Shown here: positions 34,821 through 42,785 of the stretch, piece after piece
How positions within the stretch are numbered: position 1 is the first letter of the stretch
Layout of the letters: each line of letters opens with the position of its first letter
DNA from: JAJXWB01 sp964634325
Lineage (GTDB): Bacteria; Pseudomonadota; Alphaproteobacteria; Rhizobiales; Beijerinckiaceae
Length of the DNA stretch: 64,000 nt
NCBI GenBank assembly: GCA_964634325.1
Contig: CAZWJF010000007.1
Span: 62,001 to 126,000 of the forward strand
Direction of reading: 5' to 3'
Made by a program: the position numbers and the translations under genes
The notes under the pieces: model-generated
Seen by the model: the letters and a program-made list of their open reading frames with translations, nothing else
Told to the model about the DNA's origin: nothing
Database searches by the model: none

Positions 34821-35701
34821 TCGAGATCGAGGGGCTGACCAAGAGCTTCGGGGCCGCGAAAGTGCTGGACGGGCTGACGCTTGCCTCGCCGTCGGGCCAG
34901 CGGATCGCCTTGGTCGGCTCCAATGGCGCGGGCAAGACCAGCCTTTTCCGCTGCCTGCTCGGCGAATACGCGTTTTCCGGCCGCATCTCGGTCAATGGTC
35001 TCGACCCGCGTCGCGATCGCGCACGGCTGCTGCGCGAAATCGGCTTCGTGCCCCAGATCGCGCCGCGGCTGGAAATGCCGGTCGGCGCCTTCGTCCGGTA
35101 TGTCGCCGACATCTCCGGCGCGGCGATCGAGGCGATCGAAGCCGTCGCCGAGGCCCTTGGCCTGAAGCTCGCGCCGATCCGCAACCGAGCCTTCGTGCGC
35201 CTGTCGGGCGGCATGAAGCAAAAGCTGCTGATTGCGCTCGCGCTCGGGCGACCGACGCGGCTTCTCATTCTGGACGAGCCCACCGCCAACCTCGATCCTG
35301 CTGCGCGCGCCGCCTTCTTCGGCCTGCTGGCGGCGCGCGACCGGTCGACGGCCATGATCGTGTCCAGCCATCGCATCGACGAAATCGCGCCTCTGGTCGA
35401 TCGCGTCGTCGAACTGGACGCAGGACGCATCGTGCTCGACGACACCGTCGCCGACGCCGGCGCCTTGGGCTCGACCTTTCGTGCGCGGATCGAGACGGCG
35501 CGGCGGGAGGAGAGTTTTGCGCGGGCGGCGCGCGAATGGGGTCTCCTGGAGAACCCGGCGGGCGTCTGGACAGGAGCGGTCGCCGGACCGGATCGGTTAC
35601 GGTTCCTCGGTTTCGTCGCCCGTCACGCGGGCCTTGTGGCGGGCGTCGAGTTACGGGAGAAATCGATCGAAGGAGCGCCACACGATGCGCCGCGTCCGTG
35701 A
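34817..35701 (+). CDS. nosF: Copper-maturation ABC transporter ATPase NosF
   Basis: The 294-residue ABC ATPase has Walker A GSNGAGKTS (about 35-42), Q-loop GFVPQIAPRLEM, signature RLSGGMKQKL, Walker B LLILDEPTANLDP and switch His in SSHRID. With NosY it forms the transporter that cooperates with NosD in delivering sulfur or copper equivalents to NosZ in the periplasm. It overlaps nosH by 4 bases and nosL by 17 bases. Confidence 0.94.
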   Translation: MIEIEGLTKSFGAAKVLDGLTLASPSGQRIALVGSNGAGKTSLFRCLLGEYAFSGRISVNGLDPRRDRARLLREIGFVPQIAPRLEMPVGAFVRYVADISGAAIEAIEAVAEALGLKLAPIRNRAFVRLSGGMKQKLLIALALGRPTRLLILDEPTANLDPAARAAFFGLLAARDRSTAMIVSSHRIDEIAPLVDRVVELDAGRIVLDDTVADAGALGSTFRARIETARREESFARAAREWGLLENPAGVWTGAVAGPDRLRFLGFVARHAGLVAGVELREKSIEGAPHDAPRP

Positions 35702-36161
35702 AGGCGAATTCGACGCCGCCCGCCGCAGATTTCTGTGCGTGGGGCTCGGCGCTTGCGCCACCGCGCTGTCCGGCTGCGGCGAAAATCCGCCGGGCCCGCG
35801 CGCCGTTCGTCTTGGACGCGACGCATGCCAGAACTGCGGCATGACGGTCGCCGATCCGCGCTGGGCCGCCGAGATATGGGATCGCGACTATGGGCGCGTG
35901 CGCATTTATGACGATTTCGGCTGCGCTGTGCTCGATGCTGTCGCGCGCAAGGAGCTCGAGCGGCCCGATCTTCTGATATGGGCGGCTGACGAGACGGAGC
36001 CTGCGCGCTGGGTCGAAGCGCGAAAGGCGCATTTTCGCGCCGGCGCGGCCACACCCATGGGCCACGGCCATGCCGCGGGCCCTGAGGCCGGACATCCGCT
36101 CGACTACGCCGCCGCAGTGGCCGCAATACGCGCGCGTGCGCTATGCGACACGCCGATGTGA
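35685..36161 (+). CDS. nosL: Copper-binding lipoprotein NosL
   Basis: The 158-residue outer-face copper chaperone for NosZ has a signal with arginines RRRF (13-16) and lipobox ALSGC with lipidated Cys31. The Cu(I) site DACQNCGMTV (Cys48, Cys51, Met53) and the MTV-D-RWAAEI-D-G-V-IYDDFGC block of the family follow. A His-rich tail (GHGHAAG) near residue 125 could hold additional copper. It lies between nosF and nosY, whereas many clusters have nosL last. Confidence 0.94.
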   Translation: MRRVREGEFDAARRRFLCVGLGACATALSGCGENPPGPRAVRLGRDACQNCGMTVADPRWAAEIWDRDYGRVRIYDDFGCAVLDAVARKELERPDLLIWAADETEPARWVEARKAHFRAGAATPMGHGHAAGPEAGHPLDYAAAVAAIRARALCDTPM

Positions 36162-36169
36162 GAGACGTC

Positions 36170-37042
36170 ATGAACGGAACGAACGAGTCCGACAAAGCGC
36201 CGGCGCGCGAAAATCGTTCCGGCTTTGTCGCCACTTTCCAACTCGAAATCGCGCAGGCGCTTCGCGCACGGTGGTTCGCCGCTTATGCGCTGGTGTTTTT
36301 CGGGTTGGTCGGGGTCTTGCTGGTGTTCGGCCTGACCGAGAGCCGCGTGCTTGGCTTCACCGGGCTGTCGCGCACGCTGGTCGCCTATATCCAGCTCACC
36401 ATGGCGATCCTCCCGATCTTTGTGCTGATTACGACGGTGCGCGCGCTCGCCGGCGACCGGGAGGCGGGCGTCTTCGAATATGTGCTCGGCCTGCCGGTGC
36501 GCCTCGACGCCTGGTATGCGGGGCGTTTCTTCGCGCGCTACGTCTTGGCCGTCGCGCCCGTGCTGGGCGCGCTCGCGGCGGCTGTCGCATATGGCGTCGC
36601 GCGCGGCGTCGCGGTGCCATGGGAGCAGCTCGGATTCGACATCGGCATGCTGCTGGCGATGATTCTCGCCTTCGTCGGCCTCGGCTTCTTCATCGCCTCC
36701 GTTTCCACGTCCGTCGACGTGGCGCAGACGGCGGCGTTTCTGCTATGGCTGGTCCTCATCCTGGGGCTCGATCTGCTGTTGCTCGGCGTTCTCATTCGCG
36801 ACCGCATGCCGATCGAGGGCGTCGTCGCCATCGCCCTGCTCAATCCGCTGCAGGTGTTTCGCATCGGCTCGATGGTGCTGTTCGATCCCCAACTCATCCT
36901 CCTCGGCTCGACCGCCTATGCCGTTTTTGATGTTTTCGGCCGCACCGGTTTCATGATCTGGTCGCTCGTCTATCCGGCCGCGCTCGGCCTCGGCTCGGCG
37001 CTTGCCGGATATCTGTTGTTTCGGCGAGGAGACCTGTTGTGA
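36170..37042 (+). CDS. nosY: Copper-maturation ABC transporter permease NosY
   Basis: The 290-residue ABC-2-type permease has about six helices; the first lies at about 37-56 and the rest are distributed to the C-terminus, ending GYLLFRRGDLL. The motif RALAGDREAGVFEYVLGLPV is typical of NosY/ABC-2 proteins. The ATG at 36170 is preferred because a GAGAG ribosome site is placed correctly and it follows the nosL stop by 8 bases; an in-frame ATG at 36143 lies inside nosL. It partners NosF. Confidence 0.92.
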   Translation: MNGTNESDKAPARENRSGFVATFQLEIAQALRARWFAAYALVFFGLVGVLLVFGLTESRVLGFTGLSRTLVAYIQLTMAILPIFVLITTVRALAGDREAGVFEYVLGLPVRLDAWYAGRFFARYVLAVAPVLGALAAAVAYGVARGVAVPWEQLGFDIGMLLAMILAFVGLGFFIASVSTSVDVAQTAAFLLWLVLILGLDLLLLGVLIRDRMPIEGVVAIALLNPLQVFRIGSMVLFDPQLILLGSTAYAVFDVFGRTGFMIWSLVYPAALGLGSALAGYLLFRRGDLL

Positions 37043-37944
37043 ACGCTGTCGCGTCGGCTTCGCCCGTCGGAACCTGGATTCAGGGCGCGCGCCCGCAGAC
37101 GCTCGTGCTGTCGCTGGCCCCGATCGTCGTCGGCGTCGCCTACGCCCACGCAGCATTCGGCCGGGTCGAGATCGCGCCTGTGGCGGCGGCGACGCTGTCG
37201 GCGCTCGCCATTCAGGTCGCGACCAATCTCGCCAACGATTCGGCCGATGGCCGCCGAGGCGCGGACGGGCCGGAGCGCCTCGGACCGATGCGGCTCGTCG
37301 GCGCGGGCCTCATGTCGGCGGCGCGGGTGCGGCGCGGCGCGATGGCGGCGACGCTCGTCGCGGCGCTCGCGGGCCTGATCGTCGTCGCCTACGGCGGCGC
37401 GCCGATCCTGGCGGTCGGCGTCGCGTCGCTGCTCGCGGCATGGGCCTATTCCTACGGCCCCGCGCCGATCTCCGCTTCGCCGCTCGGCGAACTGTTCGTC
37501 GTGGCGTTCTTTGGAATTGCGGCGACGGCCGGCGTCGTCTGGCTCGCCGCGGGGGCCATTGACGCCACGGCGTGGCTGCTGGGCGTCGCAGTCGGCCTCC
37601 CGGCCGCAGCCGTGCTCACTGTCAACAACCACCGCGACCGCGGGCAGGACAAGGCCTCCGGGCGTCGGACGCTCGCCATCCTGCTCGGATCGCAACGTAC
37701 GGCGTTCCTCTATACGGCTGAACTGGCGGCCGCCGCGCTGCTCGCCGGCGTCGCGCTCTGGCCCTTTTCGCGCCTGTCGGCGGCGATCGCTATCGGCGGA
37801 CTTGTCGCGGCGCTGGCGCGTGGCCATCGCGTCGCGCACACGCCGATCTCGCGCGCCATGAATCGCCAGCTTGTGGCGACGGTGCGTTTCCAGATCAGCC
37901 TGGCCCTGGCGATCGTCTGCCTGTTGATGATCGGCCCACGATGA
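37039..37944 (+). CDS. menA: 1,4-dihydroxy-2-naphthoate polyprenyltransferase MenA
   Basis: The 301-residue UbiA-superfamily membrane enzyme has the first aspartate motif in NLANDSADGRRGAD with GPMRLVGAG close behind, which is the MenA rather than UbiA or CtaB form. The second motif is NNHRDRGQDKASGRRT. ARPQTLVLSLAPIVVG near the N-terminus is also diagnostic. It attaches the isoprenoid tail to DHNA to give demethylmenaquinol. The GTG start overlaps the nosY stop (GTGA), so it is co-translated with the nos genes. Upstream menaquinone genes (men or mqn) are not in the window. Confidence 0.9.
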   Translation: MNAVASASPVGTWIQGARPQTLVLSLAPIVVGVAYAHAAFGRVEIAPVAAATLSALAIQVATNLANDSADGRRGADGPERLGPMRLVGAGLMSAARVRRGAMAATLVAALAGLIVVAYGGAPILAVGVASLLAAWAYSYGPAPISASPLGELFVVAFFGIAATAGVVWLAAGAIDATAWLLGVAVGLPAAAVLTVNNHRDRGQDKASGRRTLAILLGSQRTAFLYTAELAAAALLAGVALWPFSRLSAAIAIGGLVAALARGHRVAHTPISRAMNRQLVATVRFQISLALAIVCLLMIGPR

Positions 37945-38441
37945 TCCGCATTGCGCTCCTCGCGCTGCTGCTTCTCGCGGGCGGCGCCGGCGGCGCGGCC
38001 GAGTTCGCGCCATCGCAGCCGACGCCGATCGAATTCGTCGTGCGCGATCGCGAGGGCGGCGTCCACGCCAGCGCCGAACTACGAGCGCGGGTCACGCTCG
38101 TGCATTTCTGGGCGACCTGGTGCCTGCCGTGTCGAACGGAATTGCCCGCGCTGAAGTCGCTGAACGACGACATGCGGAGCGAGGGCGTGCGCGTCGCCGC
38201 CATTTCCGTGGATCGGCTCGGGTGGGGCGCGATCGACCGCACGATCAGGGATATCGCTGTCGCCGGACTTCCGATCTACCACGACGTCGATCGCGCCGCC
38301 GCGCAGGCGCTGAAGGTCGACGTGCTGCCAATGACCATACTCATGGACAGCGAGGGCCGCGAGATCGCGCGCCTGCGCGGGCAGGGCGACTGGGGCGACA
38401 TTGCGTTGCGCCGTGCGATCCGCGCCTATGCCGGAAACTGA
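37941..38441 (+). CDS. TlpA/ResA-like periplasmic thioredoxin
   Basis: The 166-residue protein has an N-terminal signal or anchor (about 1-20), a thioredoxin fold with active site WCLPC (Cys61, Cys64), the typical HFWATW strand and a cis-proline loop VLPMT. TlpA-type proteins keep periplasmic cysteines reduced, including those of SCO1 and of CuA subunits. Here it is translationally coupled to menA (ATGA) at the end of the nos run and 3 bases from the convergent ubiE. A role in CuA or heme c assembly for NosZ and the cytochromes is likely. Confidence 0.9.
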   Translation: MIRIALLALLLLAGGAGGAAEFAPSQPTPIEFVVRDREGGVHASAELRARVTLVHFWATWCLPCRTELPALKSLNDDMRSEGVRVAAISVDRLGWGAIDRTIRDIAVAGLPIYHDVDRAAAQALKVDVLPMTILMDSEGREIARLRGQGDWGDIALRRAIRAYAGN

Positions 38442-38444
38442 GCC

Positions 38445-39179
38445 TCAGTCAGGCCGGCGGCCCCAATGCGTGGCCGCGATGCCGAACGTATGGTTTCTCC
38501 ACGCAAAGTCCACGAAGCCGGCCCTTTCGATCATGCCGGCGAACTCCGCCTGATCCGGAAATCGCCGGATGGATTCGACGAGATACCGATAGGCGGCGCG
38601 CTTCCCCGATACGAGCGCGCCGAGAGTGGGGATCACAGTGCGCGACCACAAATCGTAGAACGGGCGCAACCAGGCGTGCGGCGTGGAGAATTCGAGGCAG
38701 AGAAACCGCCCGCCGGGCCTCAACACACGCGCCGCTTCCGCGAGCGCCAGTTCGATGCGCGTCACATTGCGGATGCCGAAGGCGATGGTCAGCAAGTCGA
38801 TCGAGGCGTCCGGCAGGGGAAGCCGCTCGCCGTCGGCCGCGACCCATTTGACGCCATCCCCGCCATCGCGCGCGCGGCCTTCCGCCATCATCTCTTCAGA
38901 TGGGTCCACCACCAGCACCTGCGCGCCGCGGCTGGCCATGGCGAGCGCAATGTCGCCCGTGCCGCCGGCGAGATCGACGGCCAGCGCGCCGGGCGCAGGG
39001 GCGGCGAGGTCGACGAAGGCGGCCTTCCATAAGCGGTGAACGCCCATGCTCATGAGATCGTTCATCAGGTCGTAGCGCGGCGCCACCTCGCGAAAGGTTC
39101 GCCGGATCAGGTGACGACGCTCATCCGTCGAGACGTCGCTGAAACCGAAACTTTGCGCGAGGCGTTCGCCTTTCTTCAT
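38445..39179 (-). CDS. ubiE: Demethylmenaquinone/demethoxyubiquinol C-methyltransferase UbiE/MenG
   Basis: The 244-residue SAM-dependent methyltransferase has family signature VAPRYDLMNDLMSMGVHRLWK near residues 32-52, SAM motif I VDLAGGTGDIA and second signature IAFGIRNVTRIELALAEAARVLRPGG. UbiE methylates both ubiquinone and menaquinone precursors; MenG acts only on demethylmenaquinone. Proximity to menA suggests it completes menaquinone, but whether this is the sole copy in the genome cannot be told here. It follows the SCO gene by 1 base, so the two are co-transcribed leftward, convergent with the nos operon. Confidence 0.92.
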   Translation of the reverse strand: MKKGERLAQSFGFSDVSTDERRHLIRRTFREVAPRYDLMNDLMSMGVHRLWKAAFVDLAAPAPGALAVDLAGGTGDIALAMASRGAQVLVVDPSEEMMAEGRARDGGDGVKWVAADGERLPLPDASIDLLTIAFGIRNVTRIELALAEAARVLRPGGRFLCLEFSTPHAWLRPFYDLWSRTVIPTLGALVSGKRAAYRYLVESIRRFPDQAEFAGMIERAGFVDFAWRNHTFGIAATHWGRRPD

Positions 39180-39180
39180 G

Positions 39181-39732
39181 TCAGTTCTTGAGCATGGCTG
39201 CGCGGATTCGATCCGCCAACGCGCGCGCATCGAGATCGTGGGGGAAACGCCCGATCACGGAACCGGAAGGATCAACGAAAAAGATCGTCGCCGTATGGTC
39301 GATGAGATAGGCGTCGCGCTCTTTCACGTCGACGCGCTTGTACGTCACGCGCCATTCCTTCGCCAGGCGCGCGAGTTGCTCCGCGCTCGGCGACAGGGCG
39401 ATGAAGCGCGGACTGAAGAAAGAGACGTAGTCCGCCATGGCCTTGGGCGTATCGCGCTCCGGATCGACCGTGACGAAGACCGGCGTGATGCGGTGGCCGA
39501 TTGGCCCCAGCGCATCGAGCGCCAAAGCCATGGATTGGAGCGATGTCGGACAGACGTCCGGGCAGCGCGTGTAGCCGAAATAGACGAGGCGCCAGCCGCC
39601 GATCTCTCCGGGCGCAGCCTCGCGGCCGTCCTGGCGAACGCCGTAGAGTTCCGCCGCCTCGGCGCGACCGACGATTGGTCCCGCGACCGCGCAGAAACTC
39701 GCGACGATTGCCATGCGGCGATCAAGCGTCAT
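39181..39732 (-). CDS. SCO1/SenC/PrrC copper chaperone
   Basis: The 183-residue thioredoxin-fold protein has an N-terminal signal or anchor (about 1-26) and copper ligands Cys57 and Cys61 in TRCPDVCP with His146 in DHTATIFFVD, a complete SCO1 site. Such proteins insert copper into CuA centres of cytochrome oxidase and have been linked to nitrous oxide reductase maturation. Next to the nos cluster and a TlpA protein, a role in loading the NosZ CuA site is the natural inference. Confidence 0.93.
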   Translation of the reverse strand: MTLDRRMAIVASFCAVAGPIVGRAEAAELYGVRQDGREAAPGEIGGWRLVYFGYTRCPDVCPTSLQSMALALDALGPIGHRITPVFVTVDPERDTPKAMADYVSFFSPRFIALSPSAEQLARLAKEWRVTYKRVDVKERDAYLIDHTATIFFVDPSGSVIGRFPHDLDARALADRIRAAMLKN

Positions 39733-39963
39733 TTTCAGCTACCCGCTTCGTTGGCGCCATTTTCGGCCCGTGTACGGGCGACAAAAAGCATTTGGGGGCG
39801 AATACGCCTTGTCGTTCGATAAGTGGCGGGCGCGCGAAGCGATGTCCGTCTTTCCGCATCATCGCGCGCCGGAGGTCTGACCGCAAAGCCGAACGCGCCG
39901 ACCGACCGAGCTCGTAAGTCGCCATCGAACCTGCGGGCGCGGCGCGACCCTGCGCAGGATCGA

Positions 39964-40665
39964 CTAGAATCCGGCGAAGGTGGCGAATTCGGAAACCGGC
40001 GCGCGATCGGTTTTCAACGTGTTGATCGTCGCGCTCCAGTCCGCATAGCCGAGCGCCATGCCGCAAACGACGACCTCGTTCGGGTCCAGGGCGAGCTGTT
40101 CGCGAATAATGGCGTGAAAATACGCGAAGGCCTGCTGCGAGCATGTGTCGAGCCCGTTGGCGCGGGCGGCGACGCAGACCGCTTCGAGAAAATAGCCGTA
40201 GTCGAGCCAGGAGCCGATTTCGAGCCGCCGGTCGACCGTGAACATCAGGCCGACAGGCGCGCCGAAGAACAGATAATTCTGGCCGAGCTGTCGCGCCATC
40301 GCGACCGTGTCGCCCTTCTGAATGCCGAGCAGGCCATAGAGATCGAAGCCGACCTTGCGTCGCCGCGTCAGATAGGGCTCGAAAAACTGGTCCGGATAAT
40401 ACTTGTATTCTGACGAGCGCATGCCGCCGGAGGTGAAGGAATCGTGGATCGCGCGCGAGAGCTTTGTCTTCGCTTCGCCGGCCACGACATGCACGCGCCA
40501 GGGCTGCATGTTCGTGCCGCTCGGCGCGCGCGACGCGACTTCGAGAATATGCGCGACGGTCTCCTGCGCCACCGGCTTGTCGAGATAGGCGCGCACGGAT
40601 TTGCGTCCGACGATCGCGCGTTCGATTGCGGCGCGTTCCGCGTCGGAGAAGATCGTCTGGGGCAT
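39964..40665 (-). CDS. Nitroreductase family FMN oxidoreductase
   Basis: The 233-residue nitroreductase-fold protein has the FMN-phosphate motif GRKSVRAYLDKPV near residues 19-31, the RAPSGTNMQPWRVHVV block and the C-terminal VVVCGMALGYAD. It probably reduces nitro, quinone or enone compounds with NAD(P)H. The ATG at 40665 is chosen because the family N-terminus begins right after it; an in-frame start at 40755 adds arginine-rich residues that overlap the upstream gene. It is 8 bases from the DUF3237 gene and likely co-transcribed. Confidence 0.9.
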   Translation of the reverse strand: MPQTIFSDAERAAIERAIVGRKSVRAYLDKPVAQETVAHILEVASRAPSGTNMQPWRVHVVAGEAKTKLSRAIHDSFTSGGMRSSEYKYYPDQFFEPYLTRRRKVGFDLYGLLGIQKGDTVAMARQLGQNYLFFGAPVGLMFTVDRRLEIGSWLDYGYFLEAVCVAARANGLDTCSQQAFAYFHAIIREQLALDPNEVVVCGMALGYADWSATINTLKTDRAPVSEFATFAGF

Positions 40666-40673
40666 CGCAGATC

Positions 40674-41144
40674 CTAGTCGAGTTGAAAGAAGCGCAGGAT
40701 GACGCGGTCGGGCAGGCGCGCGCCGGAGCAGACGAAAATGCGTTTCGTCAGCCATTGCAGTTCGGGGGCCGCAGTTTCGAAACGTGGCGTGGCGCGGAAA
40801 TAGACGAGCTTCGGATCGACCATCTCGCCGCGCGCAAGTTTCTCGAGCACGTCCTTGGGGCCGTCGCGCAGGCCGTAGTTCTTCACGTAGACGAGCCCAT
40901 GTTCGGTTTCGATTACGTAGAGCGCTTCGAGTTCGGCGACGCCGTCGCGGCGGATGATCTGGAAGTCCGCGCCGCTCGCCAGCACGCGGCCGTTGATGCG
41001 GCCCTTCACCGTCCCGCCGAGGATCGGGATCACACGACGCACGCCCGCGCCCGTGTCGCCGACCACGATCGGCGGGGCGACCTCCACCGCGACATCGCAG
41101 AGGAAGGAGACGGACGGGGTTTCGGGGACGGGAAGATCAGTCAT
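40674..41144 (-). CDS. DUF3237 family protein
   Basis: The 156-residue beta-barrel-like protein has the DUF3237 pattern: ILGGTVKGRINGRVLASGADFQIIRRDG in the centre, followed by LEALYVIETEHGLVYVKNYG and VYFRATPRFE. The function of the family is unknown. The ATG at 41144 is taken; a TTG at 41171 would add nine residues. It is co-directional with the nitroreductase, and the pair could act on an aromatic or nitro compound, but that is speculation. Confidence 0.85.
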   Translation of the reverse strand: MTDLPVPETPSVSFLCDVAVEVAPPIVVGDTGAGVRRVIPILGGTVKGRINGRVLASGADFQIIRRDGVAELEALYVIETEHGLVYVKNYGLRDGPKDVLEKLARGEMVDPKLVYFRATPRFETAAPELQWLTKRIFVCSGARLPDRVILRFFQLD

Positions 41145-41216
41145 GCGATGCGGGACGAGTTTGTAGGACAAGTCAGCCTAGAGTCGTCACGCGCTGGTGG
41201 CAAGCGCAGCGTTGGC

Positions 41217-41546
41217 TCAGCCGCCGATGTGTATCGCGAGCCAGACCGTCGGCGCATCTGCATCCGTCCATTCGACGCGATGGCGCACATGGGCGGGGAT
41301 TTCGAGCCAGTCGCCCGCTTTCAGCACGCGCGGTTGCGCTTCGCCGTCGATGATGAGCGAAGCGGCGCCGGCGATCACGCAGACCCATTCGTCCTGCGGC
41401 TGATCGTACCAAAAGCCCGGCGGGCTCGCTTGGCCGGTCGAGACGATGCGTTCGATGCGGACGCCGGGGCGCGCGAGGAGCGCGTCGAAACGTTCAGCGG
41501 GGAGCGACGCGGGAATGTCAGCCAAGAGATTGCCGGAGCGCATCAT
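41217..41546 (-). CDS. Small single-domain cupin protein
   Basis: The 109-residue one-domain cupin has motif 1 in WVCVIAGAASLIIDG (G-containing beta turn) and motif 2 near GDWLEIPAHVRHRVEWT, with histidines His86 and His89 as likely metal ligands. Small cupins of this kind bind metals and sometimes act as dioxygenases or isomerases. No substrate can be named. It lies between the DUF3237 gene and dapE on the same strand, with a palindromic repeat in the gap upstream. Confidence 0.85.
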   Translation of the reverse strand: MMRSGNLLADIPASLPAERFDALLARPGVRIERIVSTGQASPPGFWYDQPQDEWVCVIAGAASLIIDGEAQPRVLKAGDWLEIPAHVRHRVEWTDADAPTVWLAIHIGG

Positions 41547-41557
41547 TGGGTCGCCTT

Positions 41558-41620
41558 GCCGTCACTGCGAGACGCATTAACGAAATCGCCGGAGTCGGTA
41601 GAGCCCCTCGCAATGACGGC
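41558..41620. repeat. Palindromic repeat of the CGTCATTGCGAG type
   Basis: GCCGTCACTGCGAG at 41558-41571 and CTCGCAATGACGGC at 41607-41620 are inverted copies with one mismatch, enclosing 35 bases. This sequence family is scattered in intergenic regions of many alphaproteobacteria as REP-like or MITE-like elements. It lies between the dapE stop region and the cupin start. Confidence 0.7.
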
Positions 41621-41633
41621 GCAGCGGTTCGTG

Positions 41634-42785
41634 CTACGCGAAATACCGCTCCAGAATCTCTTCATAGATTTCCGTCAGCTTCTCGAGATCCGCGATCTCG
41701 ACGTTCTCGTCGGTCGCGTGGATCGTCTTGCCGACGAGCCCGAACTCGAGCACCGGGCAGTAAGAGGCGATGAAGCGCGCGTCCGATGTGCCGCCGGTCG
41801 TCGAAAGCTCCGGGGAGCGCCCCGTCCGCCTTTCGATCGCCGCGACGACCAGATCGGTGAAAGACGATCTTTGCGTGCGGAAGGAAATGGAATTGGTGGG
41901 GTGGATCGTCAGGCGCGCGTCGGCGCCCTGCGCCGCCTCCGCCACGATCTCCTTGATGCGCGCGGCGAGCGTCTCGGGCGTCCAGATATCGTTGAAGCGC
42001 ACGTTGAATTTCGCCGTCGCTTCGCCCGGGATGACATTGCGCGCGCTGTTGCCCACATCGAACGAGGTCACGACCAGCCGTGTCGGATCGAAGGCGGCGT
42101 TGCCCTCGTCGAGCGGCGCGGCCGACAGCGCGGTGACGATGCGCGCGAGCGTCGGAATCGGGTTGTCGGCCTGCTGCGGATAGGCCGAATGGCCCTGCCG
42201 GCCGACGACCTTGATGTCTCCGTTGAGCGAGCCGCGCCGGCCGATCTTGATCATGTCGCCGAGCGCATTGGGATTGGTCGGCTCGCCGACGATCGCGTGC
42301 GAGAATTTCTCGCCGCGCGCCGCCGCCCATTCGAGCAGCTTGACCGTGCCGTTGATCGCGGGGCCTTCCTCGTCGCCCGTGATCAGCAACGAGATTGCGC
42401 CCTTCGGCTTGCCATGCTGCTCGACATAGCGCAGCGCGGCGGCGGCGAATGCGGCGATGCCGCCCTTCATGTCGCAGGCGCCGCGGCCCCAGACGCGGCC
42501 CTCAGCGATTTCCGCCGAGAAAGGCGGAAAGCGCCACAGGGTTTCGTCGCCCGTCGGGACGACGTCCGTATGCCCGGCGAAGCTCAGATGCGGCGCGCCG
42601 CTTCCGATCCTGGCGTAGAGATTTTCGACGTCAGGCGTGCCGGGCTCGGAAAACGTCACGCGATGCGTTTCGAAGCCCGCCTCGCTCAGCAGTTTTTCGA
42701 GGTAGGCGAGAGCGCCGCCTTCCGCCGGCGTGACGGAGGGGCAGCGGATCAGGTCGCGCGCGATGTCGAGGGCGGAGGCGGTCAT
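41634..42785 (-). CDS. dapE: Succinyl-diaminopimelate desuccinylase
   Basis: The 383-residue M20 zinc hydrolase has metal-ligand motifs FAGHTDVVPTGD (His, Asp), RGACDMKGGIAAFAAA, GDEEGPAINGT and VGEPTN, plus the dimerisation domain between them and the C-terminal EFGLVGKTIHATDE. It hydrolyses N-succinyl-LL-diaminopimelate in lysine and peptidoglycan precursor synthesis. The start overlaps the stop of the DUF805 gene (ATGA), and dapD lies just beyond that. Confidence 0.96.
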   Translation of the reverse strand: MTASALDIARDLIRCPSVTPAEGGALAYLEKLLSEAGFETHRVTFSEPGTPDVENLYARIGSGAPHLSFAGHTDVVPTGDETLWRFPPFSAEIAEGRVWGRGACDMKGGIAAFAAAALRYVEQHGKPKGAISLLITGDEEGPAINGTVKLLEWAAARGEKFSHAIVGEPTNPNALGDMIKIGRRGSLNGDIKVVGRQGHSAYPQQADNPIPTLARIVTALSAAPLDEGNAAFDPTRLVVTSFDVGNSARNVIPGEATAKFNVRFNDIWTPETLAARIKEIVAEAAQGADARLTIHPTNSISFRTQRSSFTDLVVAAIERRTGRSPELSTTGGTSDARFIASYCPVLEFGLVGKTIHATDENVEIADLEKLTEIYEEILERYFA

